64,000 nt of DNA from Smallanthus sonchifolius (lineage: Eukaryota; Streptophyta; Magnoliopsida; Asterales; Asteraceae): assembly GCA_023525975.1 (NCBI GenBank), contig JAKNSE010000037.1, forward strand, positions 6,058,501 through 6,122,500, written 5' to 3'. Below are positions 1-10,690 of the stretch, piece by piece. The notes under the pieces were generated by a model. That model did not search any database. It was given only the letters and a program-made list of their open reading frames with translations, and had not been told where the DNA came from. Numbering within the stretch: position 1 is the first letter of the stretch; each line of letters starts with the position of its first letter. Made by a program: the position numbers and the translations under genes.

Positions 1-861
1 CGTCTTTCAGCACATTCGGTTTTGTGCATCAATATCGCCGAACCCTTTCGGTCGAACCAGTCTCCGTCGCCGGAAACCGTCGCCTCCATCGCCGGAAAAC
101 GAAACAGCGGCCGGATTCGTCCATTTTCACGCGTCTGTGTTCGCGCTGCTTGAAACCCTATCAAACGGACTCGGAATTGGACAAATAATATATCCACGCG
201 ACCGTGTCGCCAAGCTCTTCAGCCCCATACCATCGCCGCCGCCTTAATCCGCCGTCGCTGCCGCCGGAAAAGCGAACAGTGGCCAGAATCCTCGCCGGAG
301 TTCTCGTTCTCACTCGATTTCTTCACGAAATCTCAACCCTTGCATAAATCCTAGAACTACAAACGTTTACTACGACTATCCGAAGATCAAAACTCAAAAA
401 AAAGGAATTATGATCACGAGAATACCTTGGATTAGACTCGAACCCCCACAAACACGCCTTCTCCCTTCCTCCTTGTTCTCGGCCGCCGCTACCCACAATG
501 GGGTGTTCCCCATTTGCGAAATACCCTAAAAGGGGTTGCCTCCTGGACCGGGCTCAGCCTTTCACGCGCCACCCGCTCCTCGGGTTCGGCCCGTCTCGCG
601 ATTCTTTTATAAAACAATCCTCTATAATGCGTTATTTGTTCACCGTTCCCTTCGGATATACTTACATTAAAATAGCACCCGCTTTAACGCCTTCGTCACG
701 ATCCCGTAACGCTTTAATCCACTACATACGATTATTACATATATACAATAGCCCCCTTTATGTAGTTAAAAACCCAAGATGTCACATTACTCTTTTAATA
801 AAAAAATTCGGGTTGTCCATATCCGTTTCCTCATCTTTACGGAAAAATCCGGGATGTTACA
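1..861 (-). mobile_element. Probable LTR end of a Ty3-type retrotransposon (partial)
   Basis: The stretch ends at about 851-861 in GGGATGTTACA. Read on the minus strand this is TGTAACATCCC, the usual opening of plant Ty3/gypsy LTRs. Its 5' part is rich in GCCGGAAA-type, CG-containing sequence, like the solo LTR further right in the window. No gag or pol sequence follows, and the other LTR end lies outside the window, so solo LTR versus full element cannot be decided. The open frame at 498-881 has no recognisable domain and is not called as a gene. Confidence 0.3.
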
Positions 862-1634
862 TTATACGGTTTTATAAATAATAATTTATATTTATTGTTT
901 TAATCTTTCATTAAAACATTAAAACGGGTTCGGAGTTTTACATCTCGTATCGTCATTTGGGCTCGGAAACAAGTAATAGGGATTATAATTATTATTATTG
1001 ATAAAAAGTAATAACTCAATTTAAAATCTAACCCTACAAAATTGATTCCAGCCGTAAGGAATAAGGAGCAGTTGACTTCTTTTTTTTGTATTTTTTCAAA
1101 GCTCCTATCGACAAAGGTGAAAAGGCTTTCTGCCTTTGTGACTTCCGACCACCAGCCCGGCTACCGCACGTCGCCTTGTCCGGCAATCCCCGGTGCCATC
1201 CGTTCTTGTGTTTCGGTTCGTGATCTAGCATCGGTTCGTTTTACCTTGGTGTCTCAACCGGTTAATCATTAACCACTAAGGTATAATTAATCTCATTGTT
1301 AGATTAAATATTTATTCCGTGTTAGATTAAATGTTTTTTGTTTGATAGAGAAGTTCATAGTAAGTGGAAAAGTAATTTGATCATCAATAACTAATGAAAT
1401 GAATACTGTACCGATTTAAAGGTAAGCATTTTATACGGAATATAGGTATTGTACCGATTCCATCTCTAGGTAGGTCTATATCAGCATAGATAAGGAAGCA
1501 AGGCAAATAATGAATTTCACATAATTCATTCGAACTAAAAGATTCTAACTGGGTAGTTTACTAATTCCTTCCTAAATAAAAATTTCAGTAACTAATTGTT
1601 TCCTAATTGAATAATTTCAATCAATCATTCCTAA
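862..1634. other. Unassigned intergenic sequence
   Basis: AT-rich sequence with a GC-richer patch at about 1040-1260. The short frames there show no domain, repeat or splice context. I recognise nothing in it. Confidence 0.5.
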
Positions 1635-2380
1635 GGGTCTGTTCGGTATGGGGTAATGGAATGGACGAGGGAATGGAATGAACGAGGGAATGGAATGAAC
1701 GAGGTAATGGAATACACAAAGGAATGAAATAGACCATTTCATTCCATTGTCTTGTTTGGTTACCATGATTGAATGAAATAAATAAATTATTACTTTATAT
1801 TGTTTGTTAGGCTAAAAAAGACAAACGGATAAAATCGGTGGTGAGTGGCAGTGGTGGGTGGTTGTGGGTGGGGTGGCGGTGGTAGAAGGTGGTGGAGGTG
1901 GCTGGTGGAGGGGGCGACAGTGGTGGTGGTGGGAGGGGGCTGTGGGAGGTGGCGGTGGGTGGTGGTGGCGGTGGGAGGTGGGGGTGGTTGTGGGTGGCGG
2001 CGGCGAGAGATGGCGGCGGCGGTGGTGGTGGGTGGTGGAGGCGGTGGTGTTGGGTGGTGGTTGGTGGTGGTGGAGGTGGTGGTGGGTGGTGGTTGGTGGT
2101 GGTGGAGGCGGTGGCAGGAGGCGGTGGTGGGTGGTGTTGGGTTGTGGTTGGTGGTGGTGGTAGTGGTAGGAGGGTGTTGTGGTGATTAAGGGTGAAAGAG
2201 GCGATGGAATGAAAAAAAAACAAGTGGGGTGGATGGAATGAATTTGAGGTATTTTGAGGGAATGCCATTATTTGTGGAATGGGTAATTCAATTCCATCGT
2301 CCAACCAAACACAATTTTTTTCATTCTCTCATAATCGTCCATTCCTTTCCACCTCTTATTCATGCATACCAAACGCTACC
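1635..2380. mobile_element. MITE-like element with GGT-rich core
   Basis: The left end GGGTCTGTTCGGTATG and the right end CATACCAAACGCTACC are imperfect terminal inverted repeats of the GTTTGGTA type seen in plant PIF/Harbinger-like MITEs. Subterminal DNA is made of GGAATG/CATTCC repeats (1655-1750 and 2215-2350). The core at 1845-2190 is almost pure GGT/GGC on the plus strand. Flanking triplets are TAA and TAG, so the target duplication is imperfect. Long Gly/Trp-rich or Pro-rich open frames across the core are composition artefacts. Confidence 0.5.
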
Positions 2381-2579
2381 TAGTTATCAAATCAAGTCAA
2401 ATTGAGAAAGTGATTCTAGGTTAGTTAATGTTTGTTATTTTTATAGTTTTTCTTTATTTTGTTTTATGATATATACAATATAAATAATATATATGTACTT
2501 TTACTTATATCGTTTTTTTATATTTATATATGATACTTAAAATATAGAAATGAGGAACTTATGTTTTTAACTAGGTTAG

Positions 2580-3938
2580 TGTCACACCCGTAACACAGGG
2601 CAGTTATCTAACTAGAGTAGTACCTCCAACAGATGTGTTCCCAGGTAAGAGCGACGGGTCTATGAGAAATTTATACACCGGTCTTTCCTAGACATAACAT
2701 TCCGTTTGTCAGATAATTACATACTAGTCAGAAGGTCACCTTCTAGTTACTGTGATGTTGATATCAAGAACACACTGCGGAAGACTAAATTATAACTTCT
2801 ATTAATTATCAAAACATTGTTTACATTATGTTTAACAATAAGTTACATCATTCGTTCCTAACAAGGAACATATCAATCGGGACTTATAATTCCTGGCATG
2901 CCCATCATCTGGATCATTCATCACTTCATTCTAGTTCTAGAATGTCTTGTCTAATGACTACCTGTGATGCGGTCAAAAACATTTGATAAAACATGGGTCA
3001 GCATAAAGCTGGTGAATTCATAAACTAAAATAGTTTATAAAAATGACTCGACAAAGTATCGTGAACACATCCATGGGGTTCTACCCCCAAATTCATAGAT
3101 AACTATAAAAAATCATTAGTATATATATAACCAAAGACCGTTCCACGGGTCCTGTCCAACATGCCGTTCCACGGGCAAGTGAAATACAAAAAGCGCTTAG
3201 AATACGTTATATATAAACAATCAGTACAATCGTTTCAAGATACTCAAAATGTTTCATAAATCAATTATGCTAGACACGGTCATGATTGGGTTCATGCATC
3301 ACAGTTTAAAAACTCACATCGGTAGTAATTCAGCTTATTTAATCAGTAATGTGACAAACACCTCCGGCAGAATTCCTAGATAATCATAACATTACTTAAT
3401 TTATATAAACATAACTCAAGGATATATAACCAAAACTTAAAAGAAGGTCGGAACCTTACCTAAACACTATCTATGGCAATTTGGAATCGGAACGCTGAAA
3501 CCGTGACTCAGGATTGGAGTTACAAAGATTATGTGTGTGTTTGAGAATGTGTGTTAGTGTGTGGAAAATGGCTGAGATCGATCGTATATTTATAGGGTGA
3601 AAGTGGGACCCGTAGCGGACCGCTACGCTTGGTGGTGGCGGTGTAACTGGATTGGGGCACACGTAGCGGACCGTTATGGTTTGGCTAGCGGTCTGCCACC
3701 CTTTACACGCGTCAGATTCCAATCGGTGAGTCACAGGGACACGTGTCTGCTCCCGGGGTGTTCCTTAGTCCACACGTAGCGGACCGCTAAGGTCTTGGGT
3801 AGCGGTCCGCTACCTCTTTAAATTTTTGGATTTTTTATTTTAAGTCCCTGGACTTTGTTTATTCACATGTGCAACCCTCAACTTTGAATTTTGGCAATTT
3901 TAGTCCTTCCTTTTTCTAAGAAATTTCAGGGTGTTACA
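2580..3938 (-). repeat. 3' LTR of the Tekay-like element
   Basis: On the minus strand it opens TGTAACACCC and closes GGGTGTGACA, a good inverted terminal pair. The segment 2586-3195 is repeated in the same orientation at 6950-7550 and inverted at 7640-8987. The U3 part (3598-3820) holds five short dyads. The open frames at 3471-3779 have no coding support. Confidence 0.85.
3611..3814. promoter_or_regulatory. U3 dyad array, motif GTAGCGGWCCGCTAC
   Basis: Five copies of a near-perfect palindrome lie at 3611-3627, 3662-3678, 3684-3698, 3775-3791 and 3798-3814. The last, GGTAGCGGTCCGCTACC, is perfectly symmetrical around one base. On the element strand they sit 124-327 bp from the LTR start, where U3 enhancers are expected. 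A regulatory role is inferred from position and symmetry. Confidence 0.55.
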
Positions 3939-3973
3939 AATCTTCCCTTCTTTAAGAAATTTCGTCCTCAAAA

Positions 3974-5977
3974 TTAAAAGATGAATAGATGAGGATATTT
4001 GACTCTCATCTGTTCCTCTAACTCCCAAGTCTTATCGGCTCTGATCCGACCTTGCCATTGTACCAATACCATTGGTATTATTTTCTTTCTTAACTTACGT
4101 TCTTAGGTATCAAGGATCTTGATTGGCTGTTCAGTAAAGTGAAGCTTGTCGTCTACGTGCACATCATCTAGTGTAATAGCCTGAGTTGGATCAGCTAAAC
4201 ACTTGCGTAAACAGGATACGTGAAATGTATTATGAATTCCTTGTAAAGATTCAGGCAAATCTTACTTGTTGGCTACTGCTCCGATTTTTCAATGATCTTG
4301 TAAGGTCCTATGTACCTTGGTCATAACTTTCCTCGTTTTCTGAACCTTACCACAACTTTCCAAGGTGAAACTTTTAACATCACATAATCCCCGACTTGGA
4401 ATTCTAACGGTCTCGTTTGTCAGCATAACCTTTCTGACGATCTTGAGCAGCTTTTAATCGTTGTTTAATCTTGACTATCTTAGCTGTAGTGTCCTGTATG
4501 ACTTCAGGTCCAGATAATTGACTATCTCCTATTTCAGTCCAACAGAAAGGAGTTATGCACTTTCTTCCATATAGTGCTTCAAATGGTGCGGCTTTAATAC
4601 TTGAATGGTAACTGTTGTTATAGGAGAATTCGATTAATGGTAGGTGATTATCCCAATTACCTCCGAAATCTATGATACAAGCCCTTAGCATATCTTCCAG
4701 AGTTTGAATTGTAAGTTCACTCTGTCCGTCAGTCTGAGGGTGATATGCAGTACTCATGGTAAGTCGAGTTCCCAACTCCTTCTGAAAACTCGTCTAGGAT
4801 CTAGATGTGAACCGACTGTCTCTATCAGAAATAATAGATAGTGGTATGCCATGGTGGCTCACAATTTCATTGATATAGATTCTAGCTAACTTATCCATAG
4901 AGTATGTTTCATTGATAGGTATGAAATGGGCTGACTTGGTCAATCTATTGACCATGACCCATATGGCATTATGTCCTTTCTGTGTTCTGGGTAGTTTGGT
5001 TACGAAGTCCATTGTAATACGATCTCATTTCCAGACCGGTAATTCTATTTGTTGTAGTTGTCCTGCTGGTTTCTGATGCTCAATCTTGACTTGGAGGCAA
5101 GTCAAGCATTTATCTATGTACTGGGCTATTGATCTCTTCATGTTAGGCCACTAGTAACGAGTCTTCAGATCTTTGTACATTTTGTTTGCACCAGGATGCA
5201 TGGAATATCTTGATTTGTGTGCTTCATCTAATATCTTTCCTTGAATATCTCTAAACTTAGGAATCCAAATTTTTTTCTTGAATCTCATGATTCCCTTATC
5301 TCTCTTGGATAGTAACTTCTGTTTTCCAACCATACGTTCTTTCTTGATGTTTCCTTCTTCTAATGCTTTTGGTTGGATTTCCTTAATCTGTTCCATTAAA
5401 TCTAACTTTAGATCTAATCGTAGTGCTTTTACTTTAACAGGTTGGCTTCGTCCTCTTCGACTCAAAGCATCTGCTACTACGTTTGCCTTCCTGGGATGGT
5501 ATTTGATTTCACAGTCATAATCGTTGATAAGTTCCATCCACCTCCTTTGCCTCATATTTAAATCCTTCTGATTAAAAATCTGTTGTAGGCTTTTATGGTC
5601 TGAATATATTACGCATTTAGTACCATACAAATAGTGTCTCCAAATCCTTAGAGCAAACACTATGGCAACAAGTTCAATATCATGCGTAGTATAGTTTTTC
5701 TCATGAATTTTAAGTTTTCGTGATGCGTAGGCAATAATCTTGTCTCGCTGCATCAGCACACAACCCAGCCCAGTTCGGGAAGCATCATAATAGATGACAA
5801 AATCATCATTTCCTTCTGGTAGTGCTAAGATTGGTGTATGACTAAGCTTATCCTTGAGAATGTTGAAAGCTTCTTCCTGTTTGGTGCCCCATTCAAACTT
5901 TGCTACTTTCTGAGCTAAAGCAGTCAAAGGTGTAGCTATCTTGGAGAAATCTTTAATGGATCTTTTGTAGTAACCGG
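3974..5977 (-). pseudogene. Tekay-like pol remnant: RT end, RNase H, integrase, chromodomain-like tail
   Basis: Reading begins in the last RT motif (LTGYYKRSI, about 5947-5975) and runs into RNase H (YYDASRTGLGCVL, IYSDHKSL, ADALSRR) through 5151. The integrase follows: the HPGANKMYKDL zinc-region start near 5190, MDFVTKLP at 5012, and TAYHPQTDGQSE near 4750. The tail near 4010-4050 contains WELEEQMRVKYPHLF, which resembles the C-terminal chromodomain of Tekay elements. Stops or shifts at about 5150, 4793 and 4403 break it. Everything upstream of the last RT motif (protease, RT palm with YxDD) is missing because of a deletion joining it to gag. Confidence 0.8.
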
Positions 5978-6745
5978 TTAGTCCAAGAAAGCTTCAATTT
6001 TGTCCACTGCATTTTGTGGACAGTATCTTTTCATAATTAAAGACTTGAGATCCTCCCAAGTCATCCTATCCGTCACGGCTTCTCCCTTTGTCTGCTTGAC
6101 TGACTCCCACCAATCAAGAGCCTCTTCTTCAAATGAATGTGCGTCAAATTTCACAGCTTGGTCTGGCCTACACTCACTCATCTTGATTACCGCTTCCATA
6201 GATGCAATCCACTGCAAAGTTGCAATGACATTCTTCTTTCCATTGAAGGGTTTAGGATGACAGTCGCTGAAATTCTTATAATTGCATCCATGGCCATAAA
6301 TTCCTGTGCTCTGGTTACTCATTCCAACTGTTTCATGGGTTCGGGTTGTGCCTATATTGTTTCTTAGTGGAGTGGTATGAAGGATATCTTCTGTTCGGGG
6401 AACAGCACCACTAGTTCCTTCATTTCGGTTTCCCAAATTGTTATGATTCTCTCTCATTCTAAGAGCATCATTAAGGATTCCAGGTAAAGTTGACTGAAGT
6501 ACTCGGGTGACCTCAGATGTCATTGCTCCCTGGAACTCAGTCATAATGACTTCTTCCCCAGGTTGTTCAGGTTCATCATTCGTATTCACGTTCTCATTTG
6601 GATCAGTGTTTGTGTGTTGTCGTGTCGTGAGTGTGGGAACTAGTATTGGGTATCCTACCGCTACCTCTTCCTCGTCCTCTACCATGTCCTGCCATCTTGT
6701 ACCTACACACATATGTATAACATCAGAATTCGTATAACCGGTCAT
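5978..6745 (-). pseudogene. Truncated gag of the Tekay-like element
   Basis: About 255 residues: an acidic, low-complexity N-terminus, then a retrotransposon gag core with PKPFNGKKNVIATLQWIASM (about residues 160-180), ALDWWESVKQ and WEDLKSLIMKRYCPQ. The family normally continues into a CCHC zinc knuckle, but here the frame breaks right after PQNAVDKIEAF at the junction with RT sequence. The start is the first Met of the open frame, about 190 bp inside the primer-binding site. It would encode a capsid-like protein without nucleocapsid function. Confidence 0.75.
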
Positions 6746-6930
6746 AATCCAGAAATTCAGAAATTAACAACACTTGGCCAAAATGCCTTTAATTATCTGA
6801 TTTCTAGGTATTTACCGTTATAAGTCATACTGAATGTATACATCTAACTTATCAGGCATTCCAGACTAATCTCAGAGTCCTAGTTTAAGTCTAGATACTA
6901 TTCCTGTAGTATCCAAATCTCTTAAACTAA

Positions 6931-6943
6931 GGCTCTGATACCA
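6931..6943 (-). promoter_or_regulatory. Primer-binding site, initiator tRNA-Met type
   Basis: On the minus strand the sequence is TGGTATCAGAGCC, the standard complement of the plant initiator tRNA-Met 3' end, placed three bases inside the LTR end at 6947. Confidence 0.85.
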
Positions 6944-6946
6944 ACT

Positions 6947-7555
6947 TGCCGTAACACAGAACAGTTATCTAACTAGAGTAGTACCTCCAACAGATGCGTT
7001 CCCAGGTAAGAGCGCGGGTCTAGGAGAGATTTTTACACCACTCTGTCCTAGACAGAACATTTCGTTTGTCAGATAACTACATACTAGTCAGAAGGTCACC
7101 TTATAGTTACTGTGATGTTGATATCAAAAACACACAGCGGAAGACTAAATTATAACTTCTATTATCTATCAAAACATTGTTTACATTATGTTTAACAAGA
7201 AGTTACATCATTCGTTCCTAACAAGGAACATATCAATCGGGACTTATAGTTCATTGCATGCCCATCATCTGGATCATTCATCAGTTCATTCTAGTTCTGG
7301 AATGCCTTGTCTAATGACTACTTGTGATGCGGTCAAAAACATTTGATAAAACATGGGTTATCATAAAGCTGGTGAATTCATAAACTAAAATAGTTTATAA
7401 AAATGACTCGCCAAAGTATCTTGAAGACATCCATGGGGTTCCACCCCCAAATTCATAGATAACTCTGAACAATCATTAGTATATATATAACCAAAAACCG
7501 TTCCACAAGTCATCTCTAACATGTCGTTCCACGGGCAATTGAAATACAATAAGGC
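6947..7555 (-). repeat. 5' LTR of the Tekay-like element, truncated
   Basis: Closely similar to 2586-3195 in the same orientation. It stops in mid-LTR at about 7555, where an inverted LTR segment begins, so the whole U3 including the dyad array is missing. This copy therefore lacks its normal promoter region. Confidence 0.8.
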
Positions 7556-8987
7556 GTGATTGATTTATGAAACATTTTGAGTATCTTGAAATGATTGTAC
7601 TGATTGTTTATATATAACGTGTTCTAAGCGCTTATTGTATTTCACTTGCCCGTGGAACGACATGTTGGACAGGACCCGTGGAACGGTCTTTGGTTATATA
7701 TATATACTAATGATTGTTTATAGTTATCTATTAATTTAGGGGTGGAACCCCATTGATGTGTTCAAGATACTTTGACGAGTCATTTTTATAAAATATTTTA
7801 GTTTATAAATTCACCAGTTTTATGCTGACCCATGTTTCATCAAATGTTTTTGACCGCATCATAGGTAGTCATTAGACAAGGCATTCCAGAACTAGAATGA
7901 ACTGATGAATGATCCAGATGATGGGCATGTCAGGAACTTTAAGTCCCGATTAATATGTACCTTGTTAGGAACAAATGATTTAACTTCTTGTTAAACACAA
8001 TGTTTTTAAGACCAGACCGTAGCGGCCGGTCAGACCGGGAACCGGTGCCGTCGGCGGTCCGGTTGTACATAATAGAGCCGTCCTTCAAAAAACCGTCCGG
8101 TTCAGGCGGTTTTACAGTCGAACCGGGAACCGGTAACCGACGATCGGACCGTAAATGAAGAAAAGTCGACGGTGATAAGTTTTCCTTTGCCGGATCTTTA
8201 TCAGAAAAGACGAACTCAACCTCCTTTTTGTCGGATCTAGTCTTAACTTTGCCGGATTTGAACATCAACGCTCAAGTTTGCGGATCTGGAAGAAAAATTG
8301 AACTTTGAGTATGATTATGGATCGCCGGTGAGACTACGTATACGTTTATTACTTCTTGTGTATTTGTTTATCTCTCGGGAAGAAGGAAGAAGTTCAAAAG
8401 GTTAAAAATAAAGTTTCTGTAAATTCGTTCAAAATGTCAAAAATAAAGTTTCTGTAAATTTCAAAATAAATTTTGCAGCTTTGTAGTTTGACTTTTGGGT
8501 TTTTAAGTTTCTTTTTAACATTTATTAATTTGTTTCTTGATCCTATTAAACATTTTATAATTTATATTTCTTACTTTACTTTGTTATTTAAAAATCCAAT
8601 TATATTATATATTTTTAAATTAATTATGACGTCATCCGGTTCAAAAATCTGGTTCGACCGGTCCGACCGGTCCAACCAGTGGACCTTTAGGGAGGCCGGT
8701 TCGTTATCCGGTCCGGTTCTGAAAATATTGGTTAAACATAATGTAAACAATGTTTTGATAATTAATAGAAGTTATAATTTAGTCTTCCGCTGTGTGTTTT
8801 TGATATCAACATCACAGTAACTAGAAGGCGTCCTTCTGACTAGTATGTAGTTATCTGACAAACGGAATGCTCTGTTTAGGAAAGAACGGCGTATAAATCT
8901 CTCCTAGAACCGTCGCTCTTAACTGGAAACACATATGTTGGAGGTACTACTTTAGTTAGAAAACTGTACTGTGTTACGGGAGTGACA
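7556..8987 (+). repeat. Inverted partial LTR of the same family
   Basis: Reverse complement of LTR sequence equivalent to about 2580-3266, ending in GGGAGTGACA at 8978-8987. It is interrupted at 8003-8730 by another insertion. With 6947-7555 it forms a head-to-head LTR arrangement with arms of about 600 bp. Confidence 0.8.
8003..8730. mobile_element. Non-autonomous DNA transposon insertion rich in ACCGGT
   Basis: It splits the inverted LTR. The 13-bp flanks GTTAAACACAATG (7990-8002) and GTTAAACATAATG (8731-8743) differ at one base; such long direct repeats could be a Mutator-type duplication (usually 9-11 bp) or partly pre-existing sequence. The ends are weakly inverted (GACC.AGACCG against GAACCGGACCG), and both subterminal parts carry clustered ACCGGT/GGACCGG words. 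No transposase is present. The minus-strand open frame at 7939-8268 crosses the boundary and is not a gene. Confidence 0.5.
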
Positions 8988-9100
8988 TTCAGACCCCATA
9001 TATTAATAAAAAAAATTACATATCCACACATTAGGTTTTATAAACAATCTTAACTTATTTATTAATGCCCCCAATTTACATTGGTCAATTAAAACATTAA

Positions 9101-9799
9101 AGGACCGTTTGTTTAGATGTAATTCAATAGAATTGGAATTTAAATTTCATTCCTTAGTGTGTTTAGTTGGCTATGAGATATATTTGGAATTGGAATTAAA
9201 TCCATCCAAATCCCACACTTAATTTAATTCAAAATCCTTCAAATTTTTAAAGGATTCCATAGGAGTGTTTTTAAATACTACATATAACCACGGCCTTTAC
9301 CACCCGATGTCGTGCTAATCAACATTGTCGCCCACCACTACCCCTGAACACCCGCCCCGCCGCCGCCACCCCCCCGCCCCACCCCCACCCCCCGCCTCCA
9401 CCTCCACCTCCACCATACCTCGCCGCCCTCAGCCACACCCCGCCACCCCTTCCCCCACCCCTGCCTGCCACCTCCACCGCACCCCCCCACTTCTGTCGCT
9501 ATCCCGCCACCTCCATCGCACCTCGTCGCCCCCGCCCCTGCCACCTCCCCCCCGCAGCCTCCGTAACCGCAACCACCAAAATAATTTTTGTTTAGATTTT
9601 GAGTATAAATCGTTGTTTTATATTTGTTAATTTTTATGGGGTAATTTTGTCTTTTTATGTATTTTGACATTCCATTCCCATAATAAAAGTACCAACCAAA
9701 CACATTTTGAAATTTCAAAGGGATCCTTTAAATTCTAATTCAAATTCCATTTTCAATTCTCATTCCAATTCCAACGAATTCCGCGAACGAAACACCCCC
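9101..9799. mobile_element. PIF/Harbinger-like MITE with C-rich core
   Basis: Flanked on both sides by TAA (9098-9100 and 9800-9802). The left end AGGACCGTTTGTTTAG and the right end CGAACGAAACACCCCC are imperfect inverted repeats. Subterminal DNA is GGAATT/AATTCC-rich and the core at 9325-9560 is CCACC/CCGCC-rich. Pro-rich and Gly-rich open frames over the core are artefacts. A related right end occurs at about 47275-47335. Confidence 0.5.
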
Positions 9800-9802
9800 T
9801 AA

Positions 9803-10052
9803 GGGGCGTTTGATAGTTTGCTGGAATTCAGTGGAATTGGAATCCGAATTCCATTTCACAATGTGGTTTTGGTTTGTAGAATTTGCTGGAATTGAAACCT
9901 GAATTCCATTCTTAACGTATCGGCCAATACCCGACGGGCAATTACCCGGCACAAACCTGACGGGTAATGGGCCGGGTATGAGACACAGTTTTACAACCGG
10001 GTATGGGTTTTGGATTAACGATACTCGACCCAAACCCAACCCATTACCATCC
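9803..10052. mobile_element. MITE-like fragment cut by the solo LTR
   Basis: Starts GGGGCGTTTGATAGTTTGC directly after a TAA, followed by GGAATTC-type subterminal DNA like its neighbour. A GACGGGTAAT/ACCCGGC-rich part then runs up to the target duplication of the solo LTR. Its other end should lie beyond 39690, but I cannot identify it. Confidence 0.3.
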
Positions 10053-10384
10053 CTAGCTGTCACACCACCAATTTTATTCACTTAATAAATAAATAAATAA
10101 ATAAATCAAGGTTGAAACGATTGGTAACATTACACAACAACGGAAGCTAAGACAAAGACTATTAAGGTGTTGAACACCATTACAATTACTAAATTAAGCT
10201 AGTACATTTTCCTAGAATTCATATAGGTCAAAACCGTCTAGAGGTTTGTCAATCATGCTGCTTCGACTTCTAGGGTTTAATCCAAATGGCTAACCTATTC
10301 CAACCGTGCCTTAGCTACGTGTTACCTGAAAAACATACTTAAAAATGTCAACACAAAAGTTGGTGAGTTAACAAGTTTGATTGT

Positions 10385-10690
10385 TGTAATGTAAACGGTT
10401 TTCCTTAAAAACATTGATATCGTGTATGTGGCCATAATATAAAACCGTTTTCCTCAAAAACGTGTGATGATTTCAGATTCATAAAGTGAAAACATTGAAA
10501 ATGTGTACATGGCCATATTATGAAACCGTTTTCCTCGAAAACATGTGGTGACCTCGTGGTCATAAAGTGAGTCGTTTTCCCAATGAAAACAAGTGAGGAC
10601 CTCATGGTCATAAAATGAGTAGTTTTTCCAATGAAAACATGTGATGACCTCATGGTCATAAAACGAGTAGTTTTTCCAATGAAAACAAAA
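10385..10690. repeat. 48-bp minisatellite inside the solo LTR
   Basis: Clear tandem units with a 48-bp period (CCAATGAAAAC recurs at about 10580, 10628 and 10676), preceded by degenerate copies from 10385. The units contain TCATAAA and GTTTTTCC words. Repetitive open frames at 10405-10761 merely translate the repeat. Confidence 0.75.

Larger units (their letters stand above)
2580..7555 (-). mobile_element. Deleted Tekay-like Ty3/gypsy retrotransposon
   Basis: A minus-strand LTR element. The downstream LTR is 2580-3938 and the upstream LTR starts at 6947. A primer-binding site matching initiator tRNA-Met lies at 6931-6943 and a polypurine tract at about 3939-3955. The body keeps half of gag, the RNase H, part of integrase and a chromodomain-like tail, but the protease and most of RT are gone, so it is non-autonomous. 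The chromodomain-like end and gag type suggest the Tekay lineage of chromoviruses (inference). The upstream LTR is cut at about 7555 by an inverted LTR copy, so no target duplication can be paired. Confidence 0.8.

Noticed and set aside
498..881. 127-residue plus-strand frame
   Set aside because: Lies in LTR-like sequence, no recognisable domain, ends in the LTR terminus.
1807..2304. Long Pro/His-rich and Gly/Trp-rich open frames on both strands
   Set aside because: They translate the GGT-rich core of a MITE-like element in several frames at once; no domain or codon structure.
7939..8268. 109-residue minus-strand frame
   Set aside because: Spans the boundary between the inverted LTR and a DNA-transposon insertion, so it cannot be an old gene.
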